From CAWGXG01 sp963826505 (GTDB lineage Bacteria > Chloroflexota > Anaerolineae > Aggregatilineales > Aggregatilineaceae), in assembly GCA_963826505.1 (NCBI GenBank), contig CAWGXG010000008.1:1426001-1490000 (forward strand): a stretch of DNA of 64,000 nt. Reading direction: 5' to 3'. The notes under the pieces are model-generated. The model saw nothing but the letters and a program-made list of their open reading frames with translations, did no database searches and was not told the DNA's origin. Below are positions 1 through 9,351 of this stretch, piece by piece. Position 1 is the first letter of the stretch, and each line of letters opens with the position of its first letter. The position numbers and the translations under genes are program-made.

Positions 1-1
1 G

Positions 2-665
2 CTCGCCAATGTCCCGCCGCAGGGCGGACGAAAGCACCCGCACCAGGAATTCATCCAGATCGACACGCGCAACATCCTGTTCATCTGCGGCGGCACTGTT
101 CGCTGGGCTGGACGAAGATTATCGCGGAGCGCGTCGGGACCAAGGGTGCGATGGGCTTCGACCGGGGTGGCGCGACCAGCCCGACCACCGCCGCAGGGCG
201 AACTGCTGCACAAGGTCGCCCAGAAGACCTGATGAAATTCGGATCTGATCCCCGAACTGGTCGGGCGTATGCCGGTCACGACGGTCGTCGATCCGCTGGA
301 TCGAGATACGCTGGTGCGCATCCTGACCGAGCCGAAGAACGCTCTGACCAAGCAGTACCAGCAGATGTTCAAGCTGGACGGCGTCGAGCTGGTCTTCACC
401 GACGAGGCACTTTCGCGCCGCCGCGGATCTCGCGCATCAGAGCGAGACACAGGCGCGCGCGGGCTGCGCAGCATCGTCGAAAAGGCGCTGCTCGACATGA
501 CGTTTCGAGATCCCGTCCTACAAGCACCTGATCAAGCAGGTGATCGTCGATGCCGAAGCTATCAACGGCACGGGTCAGCCCACGATCGTGACGGAAGGCA
601 GCCAGCAGGTCATCTGGCAGGATGACGGATCACTCGGCCTCGCGCCTACCAGTGCCGCCGCCTGA
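2..665 (+). CDS. clpX: ATP-dependent protease unfoldase ClpX, C-terminal part, frame broken
   Basis: ClpX is the AAA+ unfoldase that feeds substrates to ClpP. The 5' end lies outside the window. Stitching frames gives ClpX sequence in the right order: ANVPPQGGRKHP and FIQIDTRNILFICGG near the start, LIPELVGRMPVTTVVDPLD in the middle, and the sensor-2/C-terminal segment ETQARGLRSIVEKALLDMTF near 450-505. The stop is TGA at 663-665. About nine frame changes are needed in 660 bases (near 98, 117, 198, 218, 244, 416, 460 and 506), mostly one extra base each. An essential-type gene so evenly broken suggests sequence error rather than decay. Family assignment is secure; the exact protein is not recoverable from this sequence. 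Confidence 0.85.
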
Positions 666-705
666 TCGGTTCAGCCAAGCAGCAAACCAATATCAGCAAT
701 TTCAG

Positions 706-741
706 CCGCCCCCGCGCCGCTTCCAGCGCCGGGGCGGTTTT
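706..741 (+). terminator. Rho-independent terminator after clpX
   Basis: CCGCCCC (706-712) pairs with GGGGCGG (731-737). Inside it GCGC pairs with GCGC, and TTTT follows at 738-741. It lies about 40 bases after the clpX stop and before the hydrolase gene. Confidence 0.6.
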
Positions 742-828
742 GCGCGTGCCGCCCAAGCGGTCCACAATACTTGCAGGTTCCCGCCTGTCCGGGAACCGAG
801 CCCGCTTGGTTTCGGAGGAGGACTGCAC

Positions 829-1533
829 ATGACGCAAACATCCACTATCATGGCACCGGACGGCGCGCGCATTGCGTATGATGTGTGTGGCAAGGGCCCG
901 GCGCTGATGCTGCTGCACGGCTTTGGCGGCACGCGCCAGACGTGGCACGACTGCGGGTGGGTCACGCGCCTGAGCACAGACTTCACCGTGATCACAGTTG
1001 ATCTGCGCGGCTGCGGTGAGTCAGATGCTCTGCTCGATCCGGCGCGCTATTCCCCGGCGTCTCACCTGAGTGACCTGCACGCCATAGCGGACGCCTGCGA
1101 CGCGACCCGATTCGTGTTGGTTGGCTTCTCGTGGGGCGCGACCGTGACGCGTAATGTCGCCGCGCAGTCGGATCAGGTGTCGCGCGCCGTGCTCATCGGC
1201 ACATACTTCGGTCATTTCTTCACGGAGCAATACCTCGCTACGCTGTTGGACCACTACGGCGTTGATCCTGTGATGGCAGTGCGTGTCAACGGTCTGCGCG
1301 CCTGGCCCGGTGTCGCTCCTGCGGATTTGCGCCCTCCGGCGCTGGTCATCACCGGCACGCAGGACGGCAACGTGGTCAATGTCTTGCGCGAACAGCGTGC
1401 GGCCATCGAGTCGGCAGGAGTACAACTACTCGTCTTCGACAACCTGGATCACTCCGGGCTGGTCGAGTCGGTTGACACGGTATTGCCGCCGATCCGAGCC
1501 TTCCTAGCGGCACCTGCGGATTCGTACGGCTAG
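829..1533 (+). CDS. alpha/beta hydrolase
   Basis: About 234 residues with the alpha/beta hydrolase layout: an oxyanion-region LLHGFGG near residue 25, a DLRGCGES strand-turn near 63, and the nucleophile elbow GFSWG (Ser) near 100. The acid is probably the Asp of ITGTQDG, and the catalytic His is in FDNLDHSG near the C terminus. No signal peptide is seen, so it is probably cytoplasmic. The ATG at 829 follows a strong ribosome-binding site (GGAGGAGGA at 814-822); the open frame continues upstream to 622 but lacks such a site there. The protein is short for the family (usually 250-300), with a reduced cap. Substrate cannot be told from sequence. Confidence 0.85.
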   Translation: MTQTSTIMAPDGARIAYDVCGKGPALMLLHGFGGTRQTWHDCGWVTRLSTDFTVITVDLRGCGESDALLDPARYSPASHLSDLHAIADACDATRFVLVGFSWGATVTRNVAAQSDQVSRAVLIGTYFGHFFTEQYLATLLDHYGVDPVMAVRVNGLRAWPGVAPADLRPPALVITGTQDGNVVNVLREQRAAIESAGVQLLVFDNLDHSGLVESVDTVLPPIRAFLAAPADSYG

Positions 1534-1556
1534 CCCACCCGGTGGCCACCGGCCTG

Positions 1557-1584
1557 TTTGCGCCCCTTTGACCTATGGTATACT
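1557..1584 (+). promoter_or_regulatory. Candidate sigma70-type promoter of the lipoprotein gene
   Basis: TTTGCG (1557-1562), a 16-base gap, then TATACT (1579-1584), 37 bases before the ATG at 1621. It sits in the short gap after the hydrolase stop. Confidence 0.5.
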
Positions 1585-1620
1585 CCCGGGGCGAATACCC
1601 ACTGCCGGAGATGCTCCCTA

Positions 1621-3261
1621 ATGCGACGACCTCTGTCCTTGCTCGCGCTGAGTGCCATAACCCTGCTGGCCGCGGCCTTGAACGGCTGTACGCTGACGCG
1701 CAGCACGCCGCCGCCGACCCCCAATCTCGTCACAGCCACGCTGTCCGCAAGCGTGCAGACCGAAATCGCCCCGACGCTCACGCCGACGCCCAGCGCCACG
1801 TTTACGGCGACCCCGATTCCCACGGCCACAGAAATCCCGCCGACGCTCACCGCCAGTCCGGTGCCCAGCGCCGTGCCGACGCTTGGTCCTTCGATGACAC
1901 CACCGCCCACACGCACCATGCCCGGCCCGACGGCCCTGCCACCGCTCGATGAAGGTGGCGGACAAGTCGTCCCTGGGACAGGCAGCAACACGGTCGCGCA
2001 GTCGCCGGTAGAGGGCGTTTCGGAGCTGCCGCAGACGTTATATTACCTCTCGCCCTATGGTGATATCGCGCAGGTCTGGCGGCTGCGGGTCGGCCTCACC
2101 TACCCCGATCAACTTACGTACAGCACCACCGGGGTGATTGCTTTCAGCGTGGCTCCAGTGGGCACGCTGGCTTACGTGTCCGCCGATGGAATGCTCACGG
2201 TTGGCGGGCTCGCGGTGCTGCCCCCGTCCGTCCCGAACGGGCCGCTCCCGCGTGTGAGCGCGCTGGCGTGGTCGCCGGGCGGGGATTGGCTCGCGACGGT
2301 CCTTACCACGCCCGGCGCGGCGGACGCCCTCGGCGGCGCGCACCCAGTCGACGGACTAAATCTGCGCAGCACGAACGGCAGTCTGGTGCAGCTTCAGCCG
2401 AATATCTACGCCGACGACGGATCGCAGCGCATCTTCACCGGCCCGATCGTGTGGCGGCCCGACGGATCCGAGCTGCTCACGGGCGTGACGACGGCGGCGG
2501 GTACGTCGTTCGCCCGCGTGAACATCACGACGGGTGCGATCGCCCCTCTGTGGAACGACTCGACGCTGCCGCCCGAGGCTTATAAGCAGGCATCCTGGAC
2601 GAATGATGGCGGGGCGATCATCGTCAGTGGGGCCGACAGCGTGTTGCAGATCGATCCCGACACGCTGGCCGCACGCACTCTGGTCGCTAATGATACGGGG
2701 CTGTGGCCAGAACAAGCCATCGAGACGCCCAGCGGCGCGTTGAGCTTCATCAGCCGCCCGCCGGGAGGATTAGCGCAACTGCACCGCGTCCAATTGGGGC
2801 AGGCTCCCCCGGCCCCGATTTCAAACGGACTCACGCCGACCGGCAAAATCGAAACGCTGTGGGATAGCACTGGCCAGCAGGTGATCATTGTCGTACACGA
2901 TACGCCGGATTCGCTGCTCGGTACGGCCTTTTTGCGTGACGCGGATGGTCTGCTACACGATCTGTCGCCGCTGACCGGGGCGATGGGATCGCCGCAGTGG
3001 GGGCCGCTCTTCAAACCGGGCGATACCGCCCGCGTACGCACCACAGCCGGTGATCCGCTTAATCTGCGCGATACGCCGGGCGGGAATGTGATCCAGGGGC
3101 TTCCTGACGGGACGCGAGTTTTCGTGATGGAGGGGCCGCGCAGCGCGAGCGGATACCGCTGGTGGCGCGTGCAAACGGCCAGCGGCATCGCCGGGTGGGC
3201 GGTTGATTCTGTGACGGACGAGCGCGGTCAGCCGCTCCGCACCTTGAATCCGGCGGATTAG
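1621..3261 (+). CDS. Secreted lipoprotein with WD40-like repeats and a C-terminal SH3 domain
   Basis: 546 residues. The N terminus is a lipoprotein signal ending in a lipobox-like LNGC near residue 23, so it is probably anchored on the outside of the membrane. A Thr/Pro-rich linker (TPTPSATFTATPIPTATEIP) spans roughly residues 30-105. The central part carries beta-propeller-type repeats such as SALAWSPGGDWLATV and PIVWRPDGSELL. The last 80 residues (LNLRDTPGGNVIQGLPDGT) form a bacterial SH3 domain, usually a cell-wall or ligand-binding module. ATG 1621 starts directly before the signal peptide. Its own promoter and terminator suggest a single-gene unit. Function is unknown; a structural or sensing role is inference. 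Confidence 0.8.
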   Translation: MRRPLSLLALSAITLLAAALNGCTLTRSTPPPTPNLVTATLSASVQTEIAPTLTPTPSATFTATPIPTATEIPPTLTASPVPSAVPTLGPSMTPPPTRTMPGPTALPPLDEGGGQVVPGTGSNTVAQSPVEGVSELPQTLYYLSPYGDIAQVWRLRVGLTYPDQLTYSTTGVIAFSVAPVGTLAYVSADGMLTVGGLAVLPPSVPNGPLPRVSALAWSPGGDWLATVLTTPGAADALGGAHPVDGLNLRSTNGSLVQLQPNIYADDGSQRIFTGPIVWRPDGSELLTGVTTAAGTSFARVNITTGAIAPLWNDSTLPPEAYKQASWTNDGGAIIVSGADSVLQIDPDTLAARTLVANDTGLWPEQAIETPSGALSFISRPPGGLAQLHRVQLGQAPPAPISNGLTPTGKIETLWDSTGQQVIIVVHDTPDSLLGTAFLRDADGLLHDLSPLTGAMGSPQWGPLFKPGDTARVRTTAGDPLNLRDTPGGNVIQGLPDGTRVFVMEGPRSASGYRWWRVQTASGIAGWAVDSVTDERGQPLRTLNPAD

Positions 3262-3294
3262 TGACTACCACACGCCACAACCTAAACAAAACGC

Positions 3295-3330
3295 AAGCGG
3301 CCCCCTGATTGATCGGGAGCCGCTTTAAAT
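3295..3330 (+). terminator. Terminator of the lipoprotein gene
   Basis: AAGCGGC (3295-3301) pairs with GCCGCTT (3319-3325), with an inner CCC/GGG pairing, followed by TAAAT. It lies 34 bases after the stop. The rest of the gap to 3543 is AT-rich and I see no gene in it. Confidence 0.6.
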
Positions 3331-3543
3331 AATGTAATCGCCAAAGTGCGTCTAATTCGTAAAGTCTTTCTATTGGGGTGAGGTGGTCAAATCCTCGATT
3401 ATTGGTTAAATCTTTAATGGGCCAAAAATATAGAACCCACAGCATCGAAAGAAGTGGCGCACCACTTCATGTATTCTTTCCGTTCGCCCTTTGACCAAAA
3501 TCCTTAGAGATTTAAACCTAACTCATCAAACATTAATGTCACT

Positions 3544-4164
3544 TTACCGCATTTTTTCTAACATGACAAGTTTTGATCGGCCCCCCAACGCCTGCTCAAA
3601 AGCCTGGACATCGAGCATCGTCCCGCCGAGTGATCCCCAATGACTGGGAATAATCCACGTCGGTTTGAGCACGTCCACCAGCTGCATCGCCCGATCGACG
3701 GTCATCGTCCCCTGCCCCGCACCTACCGGCAAAATCGCGATATCACAGCAGATGGTTTGCAGCTCCGGGATAAAATCCGTGCTGCTGGCGTAGTATATAT
3801 CAAAATAATCTATGGAGATCACGAACCCCAGTCCGCCCTTTGAAACTGGGTTGTGATCGGTAAAAGTATAGGCGGGCACGGCGGTTACACGCCCACTGCC
3901 GATATTCATACTTTGCCAGGGTCGGAGAACTGTGGAGTCGTCGTTGAGGACGGCAGACGCACCGGGATTCGACACCACGACGGTATCGGGTCCGCGCAGC
4001 TTCTCCACATCACCGGGTGAGCAGTGCTCGTATTGATCGTTTGAGACCAGGATCGCATCCGGCACCAGGGACGAACGCGCCACCCGCCAGGGGTTGATGT
4101 AGATCAGCGGGGGTCCCTGTATCCGAAAGCTGCCGTGTCCCAACCACTGAATGCGGTTGATCAT
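3544..4164 (-). CDS. Metallo-beta-lactamase-fold protein with a degenerate metal site
   Basis: 206 residues resembling the UlaG-like/YtnP-type metal-dependent hydrolases: WLGHGSFRI at the N terminus, TDFIPEL in the middle, PVGAG and TMTVD near 148-155, and IIPSHWGS near 172. The usual HxHxDH signature, normally embedded as SHDHYDHCSPEDV, is here SNDQYEHCSPGDV, so two of the three histidines and the Asp are lost. The normal GDTD strand end reads SSTD, losing the bridging Asp. The fold should remain but zinc catalysis is doubtful. The ATG at 4164 starts a divergent transcript to the aminotransferase. It may be a binding or structural protein. Confidence 0.75.
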   Translation of the reverse strand: MINRIQWLGHGSFRIQGPPLIYINPWRVARSSLVPDAILVSNDQYEHCSPGDVEKLRGPDTVVVSNPGASAVLNDDSTVLRPWQSMNIGSGRVTAVPAYTFTDHNPVSKGGLGFVISIDYFDIYYASSTDFIPELQTICCDIAILPVGAGQGTMTVDRAMQLVDVLKPTWIIPSHWGSLGGTMLDVQAFEQALGGRSKLVMLEKMR

Positions 4165-4416
4165 CGACGCTCCCCGGGATTCGAGAGGTACCTAGAGTGT
4201 AAAAGAGTCGTAAACACAGCGCACAGTGTACCATCCGTCCCGCGGGCATGCAAGGCCCGAGCACCGGATTTTGCCTTAAAACTAGATTAACGTTTGATGA
4301 GTGACAATTCGCAGATGCGCATTGCGAGCGCGGGTTTATAATTACTGCAATGTCGTGCTCATCATGGCATTTGCCCGTCTTCATTCATATGGCGTAGGTT
4401 CTTGAAAGGATTTTCT

Positions 4417-5625
4417 GTGTCCCAGCTTCCCGCTTACGATCTCAACCGTGTCCGCCAGGCGTTTCCCATCACCCAACATCTCACCTATCTCAACCATGCC
4501 AGCATCTCGCCGCTGCCCCAACCGGCTAAGGCCGCGGTAGAAGCCGCTGCCGCGCGTCTGGCCGAAGACCCAATGGCGTTCTTTGGCGGCGCGCCCCGTG
4601 ACGAACTGGGCAACATCTTGCAGGTGTTTCTGAACGAGATCGCCGGGTTGATCCATGCCGAGCATATGCACGAAATCGTTGGTGTGCAAAGCACCTCCAC
4701 CGCGATGAACACGGTCGCGCAGTCCATCGTTTGGCGGCCCGGCGATAATATCGTGCTGGCGCGCGACGAATTTCCTTCAAACGTGTATCCCTGGCTCGTC
4801 CTGGGGCGGCGCGGCGTCGAGTGCCGCTTTGCCGAGCCCGATCAGGGTGGTGCTTCGCCGGAAGCTTTCGCTCCGTTGGTTGACGAGCATACGCGCCTGA
4901 TCGCTGTCAGCGCGATTCAATTCCTTTGTGGTCATCGCGCCGACCTGATGGCGCTGGGTGCGTTTTGCCGGGAGCGGGGCATTATCTTCGCGGTCGACGC
5001 CATCCAGGCGGCAGGACATATTCCGATCGACGTGCAGGCCATGCACATCGATATTCTGGCGGCAGGCGGACAGAAATCGCTGATGGGACCGCCCGGCCAG
5101 GGTTTTCTATATGTACGCGATGCCGTATGCGAGACACTTGAGCCGGGTCTTGTCGGTCCGAACGCGACCGAAGACTGGGAACACTGGATCAAATACGATC
5201 TCACACCGCGCCAAGGCGCGTTCCGCTTCATGATGGGCACGCTCAATCTGCCCGGCATGGCTGGACTGGTCGCTAGTGTTCGCTTCTTGTGCGAATTGGG
5301 ATTAGCCAACATCGATGCCTGGACGCAGCACCTGTCGCAGATCGCGATTGAAGACCTGTCGGCGCGCGGCTGGACAATCATCACGCCGACCGATCCCGCC
5401 CACCTCGGTCCGATCGTCACGTTCCGCGTAGGCGACCCCGACGACCTCCCCGCGGCAGAAGCGCGCGCCGTCGCGTTGCACAAGCATCTGACGGCGCAGG
5501 GCATCCGAGTGACCAAGCACTGGAACGCCTACGACGTGCCACATTTGCGCATCTCCACTCACTGCTATAATACGGAGGACGAAGTGCGCCGCGTCGGCGC
5601 GACGTTGGAGGATTATCATGAGTAG
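4417..5625 (+). CDS. Class V aminotransferase (cysteine desulfurase-like, PLP)
   Basis: About 402 residues of fold-type I, class V. The N-terminal YLNHASISPLPQ is typical of the family. QSTSTAMNTVA binds the PLP phosphate, IFAVDAIQAAGHIPID holds the PLP-binding Asp and Gln, and GGQKSLMGPPGQGF carries the Schiff-base Lys. No conserved active-site Cys loop of IscS type is obvious, so it may be an isopenicillin-N-epimerase-like or generic class V enzyme. GTG 4417 is preferred because GAAAGGA lies six bases upstream; the frame also offers TTG 4402. The stop overlaps the start of the AAA+ ATPase (ATGAGTAG), suggesting translational coupling. Substrate unknown. Confidence 0.85.
   Translation: MSQLPAYDLNRVRQAFPITQHLTYLNHASISPLPQPAKAAVEAAAARLAEDPMAFFGGAPRDELGNILQVFLNEIAGLIHAEHMHEIVGVQSTSTAMNTVAQSIVWRPGDNIVLARDEFPSNVYPWLVLGRRGVECRFAEPDQGGASPEAFAPLVDEHTRLIAVSAIQFLCGHRADLMALGAFCRERGIIFAVDAIQAAGHIPIDVQAMHIDILAAGGQKSLMGPPGQGFLYVRDAVCETLEPGLVGPNATEDWEHWIKYDLTPRQGAFRFMMGTLNLPGMAGLVASVRFLCELGLANIDAWTQHLSQIAIEDLSARGWTIITPTDPAHLGPIVTFRVGDPDDLPAAEARAVALHKHLTAQGIRVTKHWNAYDVPHLRISTHCYNTEDEVRRVGATLEDYHE
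5573..5581 (+). promoter_or_regulatory. Possible internal extended -10 element before the AAA+ ATPase gene
   Basis: TGCTATAAT at 5573-5581 lies within the end of the aminotransferase gene, 37 bases before ATG 5618. There is no good -35. It matches the TGnTAYAAT pattern seen before other genes here. Weak evidence, as it is inside coding sequence. Confidence 0.25.
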
Positions 5626-6953
5626 CAGACAGCCATCCCCTACCCCGCTGACGGGGCAGCTCCGGCAGGTGGAATGGACATCCGCCGCCGGTACGCACTG
5701 TCGAGGGCACCGGTCTTCATCTTGGCATTTTATCTGATCTTGCCGTCAAGATTCTGTATTTCGGCGGTTACCTGTCCGGTACTCAGGTCGCCGAGCAAAT
5801 GCATCTACCCTTTACTGGCGTCGTCCAGAACGTGCTAGAGGGCCTCAAACGCGAGAAGTTCGTGGAAGTGCGCGGCGGAAGCGGTTTGGGGGCAGGTTCG
5901 TTCGAATACGTGATCACGCTCAAAGGCATCGAAAAAGCCCAGGAAGCGATGGCGCGCACGCAGTACGCCGGGCCGTGCCCGGTGACGCTGGACCAATACG
6001 TCAACGCCATGAAAGCCCAATCCCAGGCCCGGTTGCAGGTCCACCGCGAACACCTCATCCAGGCGCTGAAGGGACTCGTGATCAGCGATGAGATGATGGG
6101 GCGCGTCGGCCCGGCGGTCAATTCCGGCAAAGCGATCTTCATGTACGGCCCGCCCGGCAACGGTAAGACCACCATCGCCCAGCGCGTCGGCAAGATGATT
6201 CTCGGCAAGCCGATGTGGATTCCCTATGCCGTCGATGTGGACGGGCAAGTCATCCGCGTGTTCGATAACGTCAACCACGAGATCATCGCCGAGCGGGATG
6301 ACGGGGGACGCCGGACGATGGCCACCGGCGATCGACTCGACGCGCGCTGGGTGCAAATTCGCCGTCCCGTGATCATGGTCGGCGGCGAGCTGACGCTCGA
6401 AACCCTCGATCTTGTTTACGATCCGATCAACAAATATTACGAAGCACCGTTCCAGATGAAAGCCAACGGCGGCATGTTCCTGATCGACGACTTCGGTCGC
6501 CAACAGGTTCGCCCGCGTGATCTGCTCAACCGCTGGATCGTGCCGCTCGAAAGCCGCCTGGACTTCCTGACGCTGTCTACCGGGCGCAAAATCGAGATTC
6601 CGTTCAACGTGCTGATCGTGTTCAGCACCAACATGCCGCCCGGCGATCTGGTCGACGAGGCGTTTCTGCGCCGCATCCCGCACAAGATCGAAGTGGGCGA
6701 TCCGAGCTACGAGGAATTTCGCGAGATCTTCAAGAGCGTCTGCGAAGTGCGGCGCGTTCCCTACGACGAAAAAGCGCTGGCCTACTTGCTCCAGGAATGG
6801 TACATCAAGCAGGATCGCAACGTGCGCGCTGTGCATCCGCGCGACATCATCGAGCAGATCATCGACATCTCGCGCTACCAGAATACGCCGCCTGCGCTAA
6901 CCAAAGACCTGCTCGATCGCGCCGCCATGGCCTATTTTGTCGACCTGGATTGA
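5618..6953 (+). CDS. AAA+ ATPase with N-terminal winged-helix-like region, one frame break
   Basis: About 445 residues. From 5799 on the frame is clean. Upstream the same protein continues (TVEGTGLHLGILSDLAVKIL), but it joins the ATG at 5618 only if one extra C near 5695 is removed. The N-terminal part (DLAVKILYFGGYLSGTQVAE) looks like a winged-helix domain. The ATPase core has Walker A GPPGNGKTT (near 6150), Walker B GGMFLIDDFG (near 6470), sensor 1 FSTNMPPGDL and the arginine-finger stretch DEAFLRRIPHKIEVGDP. The C-terminal lid carries VRAVHPRDIIEQIID. It overlaps the aminotransferase stop by eight bases. MoxR- or pilus-like roles have been suggested for relatives, but the substrate here is unknown. 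Confidence 0.8.
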
Positions 6954-7087
6954 TCGGGCTGACGTGCCCAGCGCAGCCCAAAATCAGCTAAACTCTTATG
7001 GCACATGTTCTCGCTATTGATCGCAAGGGCGCGGCCTTCCGGCCCGCCCTTCTCGTGTGCGATCCCTGATAACGTGAGGTGTAAGGT

Positions 7088-8809
7088 ATGCCCAAAATCG
7101 TAACCATCGAACAAATGCGTGCCATCGAGCAGGCCGCCAACGCGAAAAAACACACGTACGCCGACATGATGGAGCTGGCCGGGCATGCTGTGGCCGAGCG
7201 CGTTTACCAGTTGCTCGCAGGCACTCCGGAGCCACGGATCGCCGTGCTGGTCGGCCCCGGCAACAACGGCGGCGACGGGTTGGTCGCCGGCGCGTATCCT
7301 GTCCAGCGAAATTGACGGCGCGACGGTCGGCGCGTTTCTGCTCAAGCCGCGCGGCGACGATGATGACGTCTTTGTTGAGGCGCGGGACGGTGGCGTGCTG
7401 GTCTATGACCGCCGACGACGACAAATCGGGCGGTTATCGCGCTCTGCACAACCTGATCACCAACGCGGACGTCGTGATCGATGCGCTGTTCGGCACCAGT
7501 CTGCGCCTGCCGATCAAGGGAGACGCGGCGAAGGTGCTGCAACATGTTCACCGGACTATCAACGCGCGCCGTGCAGCAGCGCCCTGCCCTGCCCTTTGTC
7601 ACACCCGCCGATCCAGCCGAGCGCATTGACGACAGCGGCCCGATCATGGTTGCGGTGGACTGCCCCAGCGGCCTCGACTGCGACAGCGGCGAGCTCGATT
7701 CGAATGCAATCCCCGCCCACGAGACGATCACGTTTGGCGCGGCCAAACCCGGTCTGTTTATTTTCCCCGGCGCGGATGCCGTCGGGACGCTTCACGTCGC
7801 GGATATCGGTTTGCCGGACCGGCTGGCCGAGCTGGACGAGATCGCGCTGACACTGGTCGATGCCGCACACGCCGGATCGCTGCTCCCGGAGCGCCCGCGC
7901 AACAGCCACAAGGGCACGTTCGGCAAGGCGATGATCGTCGCCGGGAGCCTGAATTATACCGGTGCAGCCTACCTCGCGGCTGCAGCCGCCTACCGCGGCA
8001 GGCGCGGGATTGGTAACGGTCGCCGCGCCGCAGATCATCATCCCCACACTGGCCGGGATGCTGCCGGATGCCACCTGGATTCTGCTTCCGCACGATATGG
8101 GCGTGGTCAATGAGGCGGCACAAAGAGTGCTGCGCAAAGAAGTGGAGGGCTACTCCGCGCTGCTGGTCGGTCCAGGGCTGGCCACGAGGACGTGACCGCG
8201 AGTTTCTGCGCGAATTGCTGCGTCCGAAAGAAGAGGTCCGGCATTCACGGGCGATCGGGTTCGTCCCGATGGAGCCCGCTTCTGGCGGCGATGACGCCCC
8301 CAACGCCAATCTGCCGCCGCTGGTGCTCGACGCGGACGCACTGAACCTGTTGGCGGGCATGGACGACTGGCCCAGCCTGCTGCCGCCCGACACAATCGTC
8401 ACGCCCCACCCCGGCGAGTTCGCGCGGCTGGCGCAGACTCGAGCGGGACGATGTCCAGGCCAACCGGCTGGCACTGGCCCAGGCCAAAGCCGCCGAATGG
8501 CAGTGCGTGGTCGTGCTCAAGGGCGCGTTCACGGTGGTCGCCGCACCGGATGGCCGCGCCGCGATCCAGCCGTTCGCGACGGCAGCACTGGCCCGCGCCG
8601 GAACCGGCGACGTCCTGGCCGGGACTATCACCGGACTGCGCGCCCAGGGTTTGGAGCCTTACGAAGCCGCTGTAGCGGGCGCATGGCTGCACGGCATGGC
8701 CGGGACGCGCGCGGAAACACTGCTCGGCACGGCAGCCAGCGTCACGGCGGACGAAGTCTTGGAGATGCTGCCCGAGGCGGTTGCCCTGGCCGAACACGCG
8801 CAGGGGTAA
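7088..8809 (+). CDS. nnr: Bifunctional NAD(P)H-hydrate epimerase/dehydratase Nnr, frame broken
   Basis: Nnr repairs hydrated NAD(P)H. The N-terminal NnrE part has VLVGPGNNGGDGLVA (7240-7290) and AVDCPSGLDCDSGE (7650-7700). The C-terminal NnrD part has GTFGKAMIVAGS, YSALLVGPGL, IVTPHPGEFARL and the catalytic-loop motif ARAGTGDVLAG (8590-8625). Both halves are in the expected order and total about 573 residues, near normal. Reading them needs frame changes near 7302, 7410, 7590, 8005, 8182, 8200 and 8440. Five of these look like one extra G or C; the two near 8190 look like missing bases. ATG 7088 follows a GAGGTGTAAGG-type site. The gene is probably intact in the cell. Confidence 0.85.
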
Positions 8810-8838
8810 TAGACGCACTGATTCCGTATCGTAATGCA

Positions 8839-8873
8839 ACACGGCGACCCGTGGGGGCCGCCGTGTGATGTTT
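8839..8873 (+). terminator. Hairpin after nnr
   Basis: ACACGGCG (8839-8846) pairs perfectly with CGCCGTGT (8859-8866), followed by GATGTTT. It lies between the convergent nnr and membrane-protein genes. The T tract is weak. Confidence 0.45.
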
Positions 8874-8904
8874 CTGCTGACGGTATGCCTGCAAAAACCC
8901 GCAG

Positions 8905-9351
8905 CTACCAGAAAAATTCTCGGCGCGTAGCGATCAGCGGCAGACCCACCAGGATCAGCAGCGGAATGTTGACCGCGAATGCGTTGAAATAGACGCCCTG
9001 CGCTAGCGAAATCGCCATGTCCAGCACAAACCACAACCCGATTCCTGTCGCCAGACTCAGCCACGCCCACGCCTCACGGCGGCTGAACGGCCCGACCGCG
9101 ATGAAGACGATCATCGCGCCCCATCCGGCCAGCGTCGCGCCCAATACGCCGTACACCCACTGCTGGAAATCACTGCTCTCGGCGTCGAGCCCTGACGACC
9201 AGAATACGTCATCGATCTGGTTGTTGAAAAGTGTATCAAAGACTCCCGACTGGTTGAACAGGGCGATAAACAGGCCGAATCCGACCAGCGCCAGCGCCAC
9301 GATCACCAACCAGCGCCGCCAAAAATCGAAGGAGCCGAAAGTACTCATCAC
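8905..9351 (-). CDS. Small integral membrane protein, four predicted TM segments
   Basis: 148 residues, unrecognised family. Hydrophobic stretches at about 13-32 (WLVIVALALVGFGLFIALF), 67-85 (GVLGATLAGWGAMIVFIAV), 95-115 (LSLATGIGLWFVLDMAI) and 125-140 (VNIPLLILVGLPLIA). The first two Met codons lie in ATGATGAGT and overlap the stop of the upstream RRM gene by four bases, so the two are translationally coupled. The ribosome-binding site GGAGG is inside the upstream gene's last codons. No catalytic motif is visible. Confidence 0.7.
   Translation of the reverse strand: MMSTFGSFDFWRRWLVIVALALVGFGLFIALFNQSGVFDTLFNNQIDDVFWSSGLDAESSDFQQWVYGVLGATLAGWGAMIVFIAVGPFSRREAWAWLSLATGIGLWFVLDMAISLAQGVYFNAFAVNIPLLILVGLPLIATRREFFW

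Noticed and set aside
1740..1960. Possible CRISPR array in the repeated TPTP-coding region
   Set aside because: Repeats are short, irregular and encode a Thr/Pro linker; there are no constant-length spacers. The same applies to 40000-40180.
5835..6836. A 333-residue minus-strand frame opposite the AAA+ ATPase
   Set aside because: Typical high-GC shadow; no motifs, while the plus strand has Walker A and B.
7088..8809. Programmed frameshifting in nnr, as in prfB
   Set aside because: Seven shifts in one gene, two of them in the opposite direction, with no slippery heptamers or recoding stimulators. The same pattern hits unrelated genes.
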